From contig OZ020612.1 of NCBI GenBank assembly GCA_963971575.1, forward strand, positions 34,637,916 through 34,701,915: a DNA stretch of 64,000 bases. Reading direction: 5' to 3'. Both the position numbers and the translations under genes were made by a program. Positions 17,752-29,529 of this stretch are shown here, piece by piece. The notes beneath the pieces are model-generated. The model did not search any database. It had not been told where the DNA came from and saw nothing but the letters and a program-made list of their open reading frames with translations. The DNA comes from Liopterus haemorrhoidalis. Taxonomy: Eukaryota; Arthropoda; Insecta; Coleoptera; Dytiscidae. Position 1 is the stretch's first letter; each line of letters starts with the position of its first letter.

Positions 17752-18702
17752 TTAACGAATCAATCTAGAGATGTCATCCACAGAAGTAACCATTTGGACC
17801 ATAGATGTATCAGATTTTCTTACATATATCTTACAATTCCGCGTCCAAATATATTTAAATCCCTGCGGACGAAGTGACTCACGCGTTTTTCGAAATAGGG
17901 CACTGTTACTCGCAGTAAGGTGATCATTGACATAAATCGTTTGTTGAGGGCCATCTATGTTTAGTTCCTTAGTTGTCAAGTTTTTGTAGCTTTTAGCAGA
18001 AGTCAGAAACTGATCTTTCTTACGCCTAGACACAAATCTCAAAACAATGCTTCGCGGGTTTCGATTTTCTTTATTGGGATGGGGAACGCGATGTCCGGCT
18101 TCAACATCCTCTTCAATAAGATCGACCCCCGTTGTGTCAGCTATGTCTTTTGCAATTTTAAATATATTTTCATTAGACCGTTCAGGAAGATTGTTAATCA
18201 TAACGTTATTTAATCTCGAGTACTGCTCCAAGTTATCAATTTTTTTAGTGAGTTCTACAGTTGTAGCCCTTAATTCACTATTCTCCATTTTAAGAGCTTC
18301 AATTGATTTGATTTCTTTATTAATTGTGTTTAATTTTACTTCAAAATCAGATATTTTGTTCGAACAGAAATTTACAGACTCAAGTAAAGAGTCAAACTTA
18401 TTATTAATTTCTTTCAAAATATCAGTTTTAAAGTTTTGGAGAAAACTATTTAAATTAGGTGGCAAAAAAGATAAATTTACTGGATTATCGTCCGAATCAT
18501 CATCAATTAAACTAGATATATTTAATCCAGTTTCGCGGCAAATTGAACAAATCCAGACAACTGCATTAGAACTCAATATTTTTAATTCTTTATCTTCAAC
18601 TTTAGCACACGTCGCATGAAAAGAACGGCAACACCTACCACATCTAACGGCAGGACTCCTCCTGTTTATCGTACGCTTGCAACTGTCACAGGTATTGGCC
18701 AT
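17752..18702 (-). CDS. LINE ORF1 protein (PHD-like zinc finger, coiled coil, RNA-binding C-terminus)
   Basis: I take ATG 18702 as start (316 residues); a longer reading would need a TTG start. Residues about 4-55 form a PHD/C4HC3-like finger (CDSCKRT, CGRCCRSFHATC, WICSIC). A coiled coil follows at roughly 110-175 (KIDNLEQYSRLN). The C-terminal half (VMINNLPE, GVDLIEEDVEAGHRV, IVLRFVSRRKKDQFL) resembles the L1-ORF1/FP25-like RNA-binding domain. Such proteins bind element RNA and form the transposition particle. No stop interrupts it. Confidence 0.88.
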   Translation of the reverse strand: MANTCDSCKRTINRRSPAVRCGRCCRSFHATCAKVEDKELKILSSNAVVWICSICRETGLNISSLIDDDSDDNPVNLSFLPPNLNSFLQNFKTDILKEINNKFDSLLESVNFCSNKISDFEVKLNTINKEIKSIEALKMENSELRATTVELTKKIDNLEQYSRLNNVMINNLPERSNENIFKIAKDIADTTGVDLIEEDVEAGHRVPHPNKENRNPRSIVLRFVSRRKKDQFLTSAKSYKNLTTKELNIDGPQQTIYVNDHLTASNSALFRKTRESLRPQGFKYIWTRNCKIYVRKSDTSMVQMVTSVDDISRLIR

Positions 18703-19070
18703 GGTGACGTAGTGGTGACGTATTTGGGACGTAGTAAACTGAGCGAAACTCGACAAGAATCAGCAAACGATGACAATCACAAATTTTGAAGTCAGTAAAA
18801 AAATTACAAAATACACTCAAATTAAGGCAATTTTTTATGTTTTTAAGCTATGTTAAACACAATTATCTACACAAGAATTATTGTGTCAGGTTCACGACAC
18901 TTTTTCGGATAATTTAACGTTTTATAACTATTTAAATTTACTACACTGGTATATTTAAACTCAGATATACTTAAGACGCGAAAAACACGACTTTACACTA
19001 CAAATGCACTGATGCTAATTTAATTTTACTTTTAATTACAAAAAAGATAATAAGAAGCAACAAATAACAT

Positions 19071-19276
19071 TTATTTTGATGTTCGACATTGCATTGATTT
19101 GACAATGTTTTTTATATTTGGGTCCATTTTTGTGGTAGCCAACCGCAAAATTGACTCAAAATTTTCATCATTCAAGCGGTTTCTATTATTTGATTTATTA
19201 ATATTCACTATCGAGAAAGTTTGCTCACAAATATATGTTGAGCCAAAAAGTTGTTCAGTTATTCCTAATGATATTT
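19071..19276 (-). pseudogene. hAT transposase, C-terminal dimerisation region
   Basis: An open run of about 65 codons ending in TAA, without a start. Motifs GSTYICEQTFS, NRNRLNDENFESILRLA and NIKNIVKSMQC match the hAT C-terminal dimerisation domain of the ZBED/GTF2IRD2-like type. It belongs to the element at 14491-19401; the catalytic part is missing. Confidence 0.85.
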
Positions 19277-19409
19277 AGTCTTTTCAAATAATGTTATTTA
19301 GCGATATATATTAAATAATACATGGTGAGCCGGGCCGCCAATAGATCAATAGCGGGCCGAAAGCGGCCCGTGGGCCGCGTAATGTGCATCCCTGATCCCT
19401 GATCTAAGT

Positions 19410-20625
19410 GATAGATAAGTATCCCATTCACTCTTTACCACTCCACTTTTAAAATTATTAGAAAAATACAAAAAGAAATAAAATATGATAAAATCGTATG
19501 GTGTTTCAATTTCATAAAATACAAGTTAGTGTTAAATTTCCAAAATTATGACATTTTTGTAAGTTTTGAATTTTCTTCTTAAACACACAAAACTATTTAA
19601 TAAAAAAAAAAAAAAAAACAATTTTACGTCAGTTAAAAGTTACTTTAATTGCATTCTGTTATTTTAATTGCATTCTGTTATTTTAATTGCATTCTGCATT
19701 TAAAAATATTAGACCAAAATGCTTTTTTATAATATTTAGGAAGCAATGGAATATTTAAGATTTAATTTCATAATTGAATTATTCCTTTAAAAATGCAAGT
19801 ATCGTCTAACCTGACCGGGATTGTGTGTAGCTTATGAGATCCCCAGGTGAATTTAAATAAATATACACTCTATATATATGTGAGTCCCCTTAAGAGAAAA
19901 ATCCATCCAGTACAACAAGTAACATGAAGTTGACATGAAAAAAAAAATGCTTATTTAAAGTTTAAAATATATATTTTATTAATTACAATACATTTATAAT
20001 GTTTTAATTATTTTAGAACATATCAGTGGTTATTTATTTATTTAACCTATAGAATCATCCTGGGAAGTTACTTCCTTCTGTATACAGTTTAAAAATATTA
20101 CACTGCCCAAACATACTTCAGGCACAACTTTTTCTGAAAAATAAAAATCTTGTCATTAAAATAACTATTAAAAGGGAATTACGCAATGAATGTAAAAAGA
20201 GTTTCTTGATGAAAACAAAACTTCTGAGTTTTTTAATTAGAAGAAAGAAGAATATTTAGCTGAATGAAGAGCAATAGTTGTTACGAAATATAGTCCCGCG
20301 TTGGGCAGGAAAACTGTGGCATATTTGTTCACCCTTTATGTTCCTAGTAAATGCTGGACCAGATTGTTCGAGAAGGAACATGCCATACAACGGAGCAAAG
20401 GTGAAATTTTCAAAATTTTCAAAATTTTAAATTTTATTTAATAATAATAATTAGCTATTTTTTATAATTCCAAAGATATAAAGATGTTATAAGATTCTTA
20501 TTTCATTTTTCATTTAAATCTATTAAATCTATTAAATCTATAAATCTTATACATATTATCCTATATATTAAAATAAACAGATTGTATATTATAATACGTT
20601 GCGCTCAATTTGACTTGGCGCGATT
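19410..20625. other. AT-rich DNA, no gene
   Basis: No protein-like frame. A 20-bp tandem repeat (TTTTAATTGCATTCTGTTAT, about three copies) lies at 19643-19698, and a poly(A) run at 19601-19618. Nothing else is recognised. Confidence 0.5.
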
Positions 20626-23600
20626 GTTTAGACCAGCGTTTCTCAACCGGGAGACCTTGAAAACTTCGTCGGGGGGAGCGCGAAGTCATACAAGATCCAA
20701 ACATGAAAATATAATAAAAATGCTCTCAATCTTGCAAGATATACATTTTATTCGTATTTATAAATACGAGTATCTTATATTTATATTCATAAAAATATAC
20801 TTTTCATAACATAAATAAAATAAATATTTTATTTATTATTATATCTAACACTAGCTGAGTACCCGTGCTTCGCTACGGTATACTGACGGACGCATTAGTG
20901 TAAAATCCTCAGTTTGTTTTTAAACATGTGTATGGGTAACCTTTGTAAGCTAAAACCTAGTCGATATCTCATCTGTCCTAAGAGATATTGAGGAAACCAT
21001 GAAAAAATATTATATCCTTTTACACTATATAGGGCTCGAACTACTGAGTAAAAAAAAACTGTAAAACTTTTTAAACATTTTAGAAAGACATATATATGTT
21101 AAAAGGAATATTATAACTCAACAAACGAAGAAAATGCGAAGAGTTTTATAATTCTTCTCTAGGGGTTGATTAGGGTATAATTTTGACATAACTTTATATT
21201 TTTATGGGTAACCATTGTAAGTAAAAACCAAGTCGATATCTCAATGGTCTTAAGAGATATTGAGGAATCCGTGAAATCACATTTCAGCCAATTTCTCCCC
21301 CTTAGGGACCGAATTTTGAAAAATTCCATATTAGTGGGTGCTTACGTCATGGAGGGAATATATTTCCCGAATGTCTGTATGTCAAGGGACGTTCTATCGA
21401 ATAAAAATACCAATTTACCCCTTTAGGAATGAAATTAAAAAAACTGTAAAAACGCTTTCTAAATATTTTGAATAGAAACCTATGCACCAAAATGAAATGA
21501 AACTCAGGAAATACAAAGGTTTCTATAATTCAACCCGAATGTAGATTCACCCGTTTAGGGGTTGATTAGGGAAAAATCCTGAATAAAAAAAAATGTATGG
21601 GTAACCTTTTTAAGCAAAAATCAAGTATATATCTCATTAGTCCTAAGAGATATTGAGGAATCCCTGAAATCAAATTGCATCCCTTTTCACTCCTTAGGGC
21701 TGGAATTTCATAAAACCCCTTCTTAGTGGGTGCTTACATCATGGACGGAATACCGAATTTCATGTCTCTATGTCCAAGAGATGTTCTATCAAAAATGAGT
21801 GTTATAACTCAACAAAGATTGGAACTAAGAAACTGGAAATACGAAGGGTTCAATTTAGAGGTTAATTAAGAAAAAATTCTGAATTCCTATGTTATTTAAA
21901 CATTTGTTTAGATAACCATTGTAAGTAAAAACCAAGTCGATATCTGATTGGTCCTAAGAGATATTGAGGAATCCCTGAAATCATATTTGACCCCCTTTTT
22001 AGACCCTTCGAGGTCAACTTCGAAAAATCTCTTATTAGTAGGTGCTTACGTCATGGAAAGAATATACTTTGCGAATTTCATGTATCTATGTCCAAAAAAC
22101 GTTCTATCGAATAAAAAAATACCCATTTACCCCTTTAAAGGTGAAATTTTAAAAAACTGTCAAAATTATTACGAGGTATTTTAAAAAGACACCTATGTGC
22201 CAAAAAGAAACATTATAACTCAACAAACACAGGAAATACGACGGGATGTAAAATTCACCCCGATTGTAGATTCACCCCTTTAGGAGTTGATTAAGACAAA
22301 ATCCTGAAATAGGTTTTTCGGAATTTGTATGAGTAATCTTTGTAAGAAAAAACCAAGTCGATATTTATTGGTCCTAATAAATATTAAGGAATCCTTGAAA
22401 TCACATGTCACCCCTTTTCACCCTTTGGGGCTGAAATTTTAAAAAACTGCAAAACCATTTTGAAATATTTTAAAAATACTAAATCTGAAATAAGTTTTAC
22501 GGCATTTGTATGAGTAATCTTTGTAAGCAAAAATTGGACCTAAGAGATTATAAGGAATCCTTGAATTCACATTTCACCCCGGACGTAATTTTAAAAAACT
22601 ATCAATACTATTTCGAGATATTTTAAAAAGACACTTTTGTGCAAAAAAGAAATTGTATAACACAACAAACACAGGAAATACGACGGGATGTATAATTCAC
22701 CCCGTTTGTAGATTCACACCTTCAGGGGTTGATTAGGCAAAATCCTGAAATAAGTTTTTCGGCATTTGTATGAGTAATCTTTGTAAGCAAAAACCAAGCC
22801 GGTATCTTATTGGTCCTAAGAGATATTAAGAAATCATTGAACTAACATTTCACCCCTTTTCGCCCTTTAGGGATGTAATTTTAAAAAACTGTTAATACCA
22901 TTTCGAGATATTTTAAAAAGACACCTACGTGCAAAAAATAAATTTTATAGCTCAACAAACATATGAAATACGACGGGATGTAAAATTCACCCCGTTTGTA
23001 GATTTACGCCTTTAGGGGTTGATTAGGACAAAATCCTAAAATAAGTTTTTTGGCATTTGTATGAGTAATTATTGTAAGACAAAACCAAGTCGATATCTTA
23101 TTGGTCCTAAGAAATATTAAGGAATCCTTAAAATCACATATCACCCCTTTTCAACCTTTAGGGGTGAAATTTTAAAAAACTGTCAAAACCATTTCGAGAT
23201 ATTATAAAAAGACACCTATGTGCCAAAAAGAAACCTTATAACTCAACAAACACAGGAAATACGACGGGATGTAAAATTCACCCCGATTGTAGATTCACCC
23301 CTTTAGGGGTTGATTAGGACAAAATCCTGAAATAAGTTTTTCGGCATTTGTATGGGTAATCTTTGTAAGCAAAAACTAAGTTGATATCTTATTGGTCCTA
23401 AGAAATATTAAGGAATCCTTGAAATCACATGTCACCCCTTTTCACCCTTTGGGGCTGAAATTTTAAAAAACTGTCAAAACCATTTCGAAATATTTTAAAA
23501 ATACACCTATGTGCCAAAAAGTAATGTCACATCTCAACTATCACAGGAAATACGGCGGGATCTATAATTCGCCCCAATTGTAGATTCACCCCTTTAGGGG

Positions 23601-23917
23601 TTGATAAGGACAAAATGCTGGAATTAGTTTTTTGGTTTTGTATGGGTATTTTTTGTAAGCAAAAAGCAAGTAGATATCTTATTGGTCCTAAGAGATATTA
23701 ATCGATATCCCATCGACCCGAAGAGATATTAAAGAATCCGTGAAATCACATTTCACCCCTTTTCGTCCTTTAGGGGTTGAATTTCGAAAAATCCCTTCTT
23801 AGTGGGTGCTTACGTCATGGAGGGAATATACTCTCCAAATTTCAAGTTTCTAGGCCCAAGGGTTCGGGCTGGGCGGTGATGAGTCAGTCAGTCAGGACAC
23901 TTGCTTTTATATATATA

Positions 23918-26635
23918 CTAGCTGAAAACCCGTGCTTCGCTACGGTATATTGATGGTCTCATTGGCATAAAATCCGCAGTTTGTGTTTAAACTTGTGTAT
24001 GGGTAACCTTTGTAACAAAAAATCTAGTCGATATCTCATCTGTCCTAAGAGATATTGAGGAACCCGTGAAAAAACATTTTACTCCTTTTAACCAGATAGG
24101 GGTCGAACTTGAAAAAATCCTTTCTTAGTGGGTTCTTACTTCATACTGAAAAATATACTCTCCGAATTTTTTATTTTTAACAATAAAATACTAATTTACC
24201 CTTTAGGAGTGATAGAAAACTGTCAAACTGTGAAAACATATATGCCAAAATGGAATGTTATAACTCAACAAACGCTGGAAATACAAAGGGTTCTATAATT
24301 CACCCCGAATGTAGATGCACCCCTTTAGGGGTTGATTAAGATAAAATCCTGAAATACATTTTTCGGCATTTGTATGGGTAATCTTTATAAGCAAAAACCA
24401 AGTCTATATCTTATTGATCCTAGAAGATATTAAGGCGTCCTTGAAATCACAATTCCCTCTTTTCACCCTTTAGGGGTGATATTTGTTAAAGGTAAAAAAC
24501 TGTTAAAACCATTTCGAGACATTTTAAAAAGACACAGGAAATACGACGCGATGTATAATCTACCCCGTTTGTAGAATCACCCCTTTAGGGGTTGATTAGG
24601 ACGTAATCCTGAAATAAGTTTTTCGGCATTTGTATGGATAATTTTTGTAAGCAAGTCGATATATTATTGGTCCTAAAAGAATTAAGGAATTACTGAAATC
24701 AAATTCACACCTTTTCACCCTTAAGGGGTGAAATTAAAAAAAAAATGTCAAAATCATTTCGAGATATTAAACAAACAAAACACCTATGTGCCAAAAAGTA
24801 ATGTGCAACTAAACGAACACAGGAAATGCGACGGTAGATCCCGATTGTAGATCCACCCCTTAAGGGGTTGATTAGGACAAAATACAAAAATCGGTTTTTC
24901 GGTATTTACATGGGTAGTTTTTGTAAGCAAAAACCAAGTAGATATCTTATTGGTCCTAAAAAATATTAAACAATCCTTGAAATCACAATTCACCCCTTTT
25001 CGCCCTTTAGGGGTTAAATTTAAAAAAGTTGTCAAAACCATTTCGAGATATTTTAAAAAGACGCCTATGTGCCAAAAAAAAACCTTATATCTCAATAAAC
25101 ACAGGGAATACGACGGGATGTATAATTCACCCCGATTGTAGATCCATCCTTTAGGGGTTGATTAGGACAAAATCCTGAAATATATTTTTCGGTATTTGTA
25201 TGGGTAATCTTTGTAATCAAAAAGCAAGTCAATATCTTATTGGCCCTAAGAGATTTAAGGAAACCTTGAAATCACAATTCACCCTTTTTCACCCATTAGG
25301 GGTGAAATTTTAAAAAACTATCAAAACCTTTTCGAGATATTTTAAAAAGACACCTATATACCCAAAAGTAATGCTGCAACTAATGAACACAGGAAATACG
25401 ACGGGATGTATAATTCACCCTGATTGTAGATCTACCCCTTAAGGGGTTGATTAGGACAAAAACCTGAAATATGTTTTTCGGTATTTGTATAGGTAATCTT
25501 TGTAAGCAAAAAACAAATCGATATCTTATTGGTTCTAAGAGATATTAAGGAATACTTGAAATCATAATTCACCCCTTTTCACCCTATAGGGGTGAAATTT
25601 TAAAAAACTACCAAAACATTTTCGAGGTATTTTAAAAAGACTCCTATGTGCTAAAAAGTAATATTGCAACTAAACGAACACAGGAAATACGACGTAATGT
25701 ATAACTCACCCCGATTGTAGATCCATCCCTTTAGGGGTTGATTAGGACAAATTCCTGAAATAAGTTTTTCGGTAATTGTATGGATAATCTTTGCAAGCAA
25801 ACAGTAAATCGATATCTTATTGATCCTAAGAGATATTAAGGAATCCTTGAAATCACAATTCACCCCTTTTCAACCCTTAGGGGTGGAATTTTAAAAAACT
25901 GTCAAACCCATTTCGAGATATTTTAAAAAGACACCTATGTGCCAAAAATTAATGTTGCAACGAAACGAACACAGGAATTACGACGGGATGTATAATTAAC
26001 CCCGATTGTAGATCCACCCCTTAAGGGGTTGATTAGGACAAAATCCCGAAATTGGTGATTCGGTATTTGTATGGGTAATCTTTGTAAGCAAAAAGCAAGT
26101 CGATATCTTATTGGTCCTAAGAGATATTAAAGAATCCTTAAAATCACAATTCACCCCTTTTCACCCTTTAGGGGTGAAATTTCAAAAACTCTCAATACCA
26201 TTTCGAGATATTTTAAAAAGACACCTATGTGCCAAAAAGTAATCTTGCAACTAAACGAACACAGGAAATACAACGGGATGTATAATCCACCCCGAATGTA
26301 GGTTCACCCCTTTAGGTGTTGATTAGGGCAAAATCCCGAAATTGGTTTTTCGGCATTTGTATGGGTAATACTTGTAAGCAAAAACTAAGTCGATATCCCA
26401 TCGGCCCTAAGAGATATTAAGTAATTCGTGAAATCACATTTCACCCCTTTTCATCCCTTAGGAGTGGAATTTCGAAAAATCCCTTCTTAGTGGGTGCTTA
26501 CGTCATGAAGGGAATATACTCTCCGAATTTCAAGTTTCTAGGCCCAGGGGTTCGGGCTGGGCGGTGATGAGTGAGTCAGTCAGTCAGTCAGTCAGTCAGT
26601 CAGTCAGTCAGGACCCTTGCTTTTATATATATAGA
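23918..26635 (-). mobile_element. Tandem-unit Helitron 2, complete non-autonomous copy
   Basis: On the minus strand it starts A|TCTATATATATAAAAGC (26635) and ends with hairpin CCGTAGCGAAGCACGG then AGCTAG|T (CTAG 23918-23921). About eight units of ~290 bp fill the interior, judged by the recurring GGTTGATTAGGAC...AAATCCTGAAAT motif. A (CAGT)n run lies at its 5' side (26572-26611). No coding region. Confidence 0.9.
26572..26611. repeat. (CAGT)n microsatellite
   Basis: About ten CAGT repeats at the 5' side of Helitron 2. The same place in Helitron 1 (23881-23894) has only three, so this grew after the copies separated. Confidence 0.95.
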
Positions 26636-26669
26636 TAGATACTTATTTCGATAACTAATTTAAACTACA

Positions 26670-26845
26670 GGTTATTTCAAATGTTTAAGCGGAACTAAAT
26701 GGCATTTTAATTTACTAAAGTTGTCACCAACTTACTTTATAATGAGTAAAATGGGCTTTTGCTAAACAAAATGATCAAAAGCTTCATACAATCGATAAAA
26801 ATTACTAGATTTGAAAATATAGTTCCGCTTAAACCAAAGAAACAG
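26670..26845. mobile_element. Mariner-like MITE (uninterrupted copy)
   Basis: Perfect 15-bp inverted repeats GTTTAAGCGGAACTA (26683-26697) and TAGTTCCGCTTAAAC (26820-26834), extending imperfectly outwards. No coding region. The copy at 55872-56333 is the same element split by a hAT MITE, so this one shows the empty site. Confidence 0.82.
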
Positions 26846-27049
26846 ACTATAAGTAAACTATATCAAGATCACATAAAATACATGTGTCGGTTGATGCGTT
26901 TCTATGACACTGATTCGCCTTGGAGGTACTTCCAATACTTTCAAGTTGTACTTTGAGGTAGGTACGACTTGAAAGTGCAGTATGTTTTATTATATTTTTT
27001 TACTATCCTCTGACCTACACATAACTCAAGAGTAAGGATGTGAAAGTGT

Positions 27050-27340
27050 TTAAATCAAAAGGCATTTTGAACACTTGTTAATAAAAATACTTTACTTTCA
27101 AGTCGTTATAGGGCATATAATCGGTATATAAAAATATCACAATTTTGGTAAACCGTAAAAGATATTAAAAAAATGTTTAAGTAAAAGTGGTTGTAAAAGC
27201 TCTATCCTCTCATACGTTTTCATTTAAAAATTCGAAATGGTTCCGGTTTCTTCTGGGAAATTTTGATATCTACTACCATTCAATTTTTTGGATAAATTTT
27301 GGTTTTCAAAATTATTTTACCAACTTGCTCATCGTGTTTC
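27050..27340. repeat. AT-rich dispersed repeat, copy 1
   Basis: Similar to 32030-32310: TTCAAGTCGTT, GTAAACCGTAAA, GATATTAAAAAAATG and TTTCTTCTGGGAAATTT occur in the same order. Class unknown. Confidence 0.6.
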
Positions 27341-27411
27341 CGATATCTCGTTATACCAGACATATATATGGGGCCCCATGCCAGAAAAGGTTGAGAAACA
27401 CTGCTTTAGAC

Positions 27412-27796
27412 AACAGCGCTCGCGCTTTTATATATATGGTTTTACGTATTTTAGGTGATGTAAGTAAAAATAGAAGAAATGATCTTATATACAAACTATT
27501 TAAACTTATTTAATCTTAATCTTATTCAAACATTAAATAAGTACGTTTGTTTTACTGTGTCAAACTTAAAAGTGTTACAAAGTGTTACATAATTAAAATT
27601 TTAGTACCACTGCTGGTTTCAATTTTAACATTACAACTGATTTCAACCACAAAACTGCATAGTTAGTTTAAGTTTTTAACGAACTGTATCAAAGGCTATT
27701 TGCACCTAAACAGCCCAATACATATCACGTGGTTGATCTGAACAATTTTTAATATGAAAACAAAACTATGTAACTAGTAAGTTTATGTATTTATTG
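27412..27796. other. Spacer, nothing recognised
   Basis: AT-rich DNA between two hAT elements, with no protein-like frame. Confidence 0.4.
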
Positions 27797-27804
27797 ATTT
27801 AAAC

Positions 27805-28125
27805 CAGGCTTGTCCAACCCGCAGCCCATGATGGCTATGAATGCGGCCCAACGAAAAATCGTAAACTTACAAACTTTCTACGACTGCGATTACAAGTACC
27901 ATTAATAACACTACAAATACAATTTCAACTTGCTATTAATTTATAAGCGATCTATTTTTTAATTCAATGCGTTCTTTAGAGAGAATCATAAAAATGAGAG
28001 AATCGTAAAATCATTCTCAAACTATATAATATATTAATTAGTATCAGTATTATTTTATGTGCAGCCCAAATTAACTTGTTTTCTTATAAGGTGGCCCAAG
28101 GAAGCTAAAAGGTTGGCCATCCCTG
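27805..28125. mobile_element. hAT MITE, 321 bp
   Basis: Ends CAGGCTTGTCCAACC and GGTTGGCCATCCCTG. Duplications ATTTAAAC (27797-27804) and ATTAAAAC (28126-28133) match at 7 of 8. The inside is AT-rich and non-coding, with GGCCC blocks near both ends. Confidence 0.88.
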
Positions 28126-28224
28126 ATTAAAACTTTGATTGCCCCTCCAGTTGCTTAGCCCCTGAGCCGTCAATGCATCGTACCTAATTAGTAATCGCGT
28201 CTACGCATATGTGACTATCTACAC

Positions 28225-28400
28225 CAGAGGTCCCCAAGCTTTTTCGAAGGAGAACTACATCAAAATTTCATTAATAAATGGCAGGCCTCAGAAAATAATC
28301 TTAAACTCGGCTGCAGGGTCGTGCCGAGAGTGAGGCGAGTGAGGCATGCGCGTCACCTTTATTGGCAAAAAGGAGCGCCAGGCAAAAGGGGTGCCAAAGC
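28225..28400. mobile_element. Truncated hAT ends
   Basis: CAGAGGTCCCCAAGC at 28225 is a typical hAT left end with no matching right end nearby. A second hAT-like start, CAGGGTCGTGCCGAG, follows at about 28314. Both look truncated. Confidence 0.4.
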
Positions 28401-29529
28401 CGGTATATTTTACTTTATGTAATGATGATACGTAGGGCTAGAAAAGTTTTAAGATACGGATACTTTTTAAATTTTTTACCGACCGCCAACATATGATATA
28501 TAAGGGATGTATTGTGATCATACCGATTTTGACATTTCGAGATTTCAATGATTTCGAGATTCCACGAATTGAGGTCCTTACATAACGTTTTGACTATTTT
28601 TGGCATAATGTCTGTCGGTCTGTCTGTCTGTCTGTCTGTCTGTCACACGTGCAGAGCAAATTTGGCTAAAAGAATTATTATGAAACTTCATATTTAAGCT
28701 TTTGACATCAATGGCACGAGTTGTTCAACTTTTAGTAAAAATCGGTTGACTTGAAATGGAAGTTTATTCGTGTCGATTTTAAGATTTTTGCGAATATTTC
28801 ACAACAGAGAAATATTTCGAAAAAAATTATTTAACAAAAGTTGTTATAAAAGCAATAACAAACGACTTTTATTTGATCCTTGAAACCTTGAACCATGAAA
28901 TTATCAATGTAATATAATACGTTATTGTCTTTTACAATAATAACTACTTTGTTGCTAGAATGTATTTTCTCCACGACCACTATAGAATTTACCAATTCTA
29001 AAACCAATTTGACTACAGAAAGTTAATATTCTAACACAAGAGTTGGAATGCTATTATGTTAACACTTGTTATGGAAAAACTATTCTATGCTTGTTGTCAT
29101 TTGTTTTTGTAGGGTTACATTAAAATATATTCAATGTTTACATTAAATAAATGCAACATAACTTCCTAAAAAGTACTAAAATAGTGGCCGATGTGCGGCA
29201 AATTAAATTAAAATTAAATTTATATAATTGATTAATTTCTTATGTAATATAAATTATTTGTTAAGATAAAACGTTTGTTAAAATAATTATTTGTTAATTT
29301 TGTTTTTTCTTTCTGGTGCTCGTGGAGAAAGTAGAAAGAATCACAGCGTTCTTTCTACTCGTGGTTCCTCGCCTGTGGCTCGCGCTCTGAATGTTCCATT
29401 CGCATCGAATTTTCTCATTCCAACCTTGTTACAGAATATACTATTATACAAGTACTTTGTAATGGCGGTCGGTCCTGTGGTGGCCACCGCTGATTTTTTC
29501 CATCACGTTCAATACACTTTCTCATACAT
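28401..29529. other. Repeat debris with a (GTCT)n run, no gene
   Basis: (GTCT)n at about 28611-28643 sits in sequence like the ends of the element at 54282-55369. The rest is AT-rich, apart from a GC-richer patch at 29310-29410. No domain is visible. Confidence 0.45.

Larger units (their letters stand above)
14640..18800 (-). mobile_element. CR1-like non-LTR retrotransposon (LINE), almost intact
   Basis: Two reading frames in LINE order on the minus strand: an ORF1 protein with a PHD-like finger and coiled coil, then ORF2 with APE endonuclease and reverse transcriptase. The 3' side (14640-14880) is AT-rich with AATAAA-like runs. The end points within the hAT are approximate because no clear target duplication was found. 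The clade (CR1/L2/Jockey group) is inferred from domain order and RT motifs. Confidence 0.85.
14491..19401 (-). mobile_element. hAT element, internally deleted, split by a CR1-like LINE
   Basis: Inverted ends CAGGGATGCACA (14491-14502) and TGTGCATCCCTG (19383-19394), with an extra ATCCCTG at 19395-19401. The flanking 8-mers ATCTACAT (14483-14490) and ATCTAAGT (19402-19409) match at 6 of 8. The right part encodes a hAT transposase C-terminus on the minus strand. The LINE takes up most of the interior. Confidence 0.8.
20851..26639 (-). mobile_element. Tandem-unit Helitron 1, interrupted by Helitron 2 in its 5' end
   Basis: Own sequence is 20851-23917 plus 26636-26639. On the minus strand the 3' end is a bulged hairpin CCGTAGCGAAGCACGG followed by AGCTAG|T (CTAG at 20851-20854). 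The 5' end reads TCTA, then Helitron 2, then TATATATATAAAAGCAAG. The interior is made of degenerate tandem units carrying CCCCTTTAGGGG. No Rep/helicase is encoded. Confidence 0.85.
20634..27403. mobile_element. hAT shell containing two nested Helitrons and a mariner-like MITE
   Basis: Ends CAGCGTTTCTCAACC (20634) and GGTTGAGAAACACTG (27389-27403) are inverted with one mismatch. Target duplications GTTTAGAC (20626-20633) and CTTTAGAC (27404-27411) match at 7 of 8. The same end type is used by the small MITE at 56037-56312. The hAT's own sequence is 20634-20850 and 26640-27403; no transposase remains. Confidence 0.82.

Noticed and set aside
18047..18619. 190-codon plus-strand frame
   Set aside because: It lies wholly antisense to LINE ORF1 and shows no domain; it is a shadow of the real frame.
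20851..26639. Regular tandem units that could look like a CRISPR or satellite array
   Set aside because: Units are long (~290 bp), degenerate, and bounded by Helitron TC and CTAG ends with hairpins. There are no short repeats with unique spacers, and the host is an animal.
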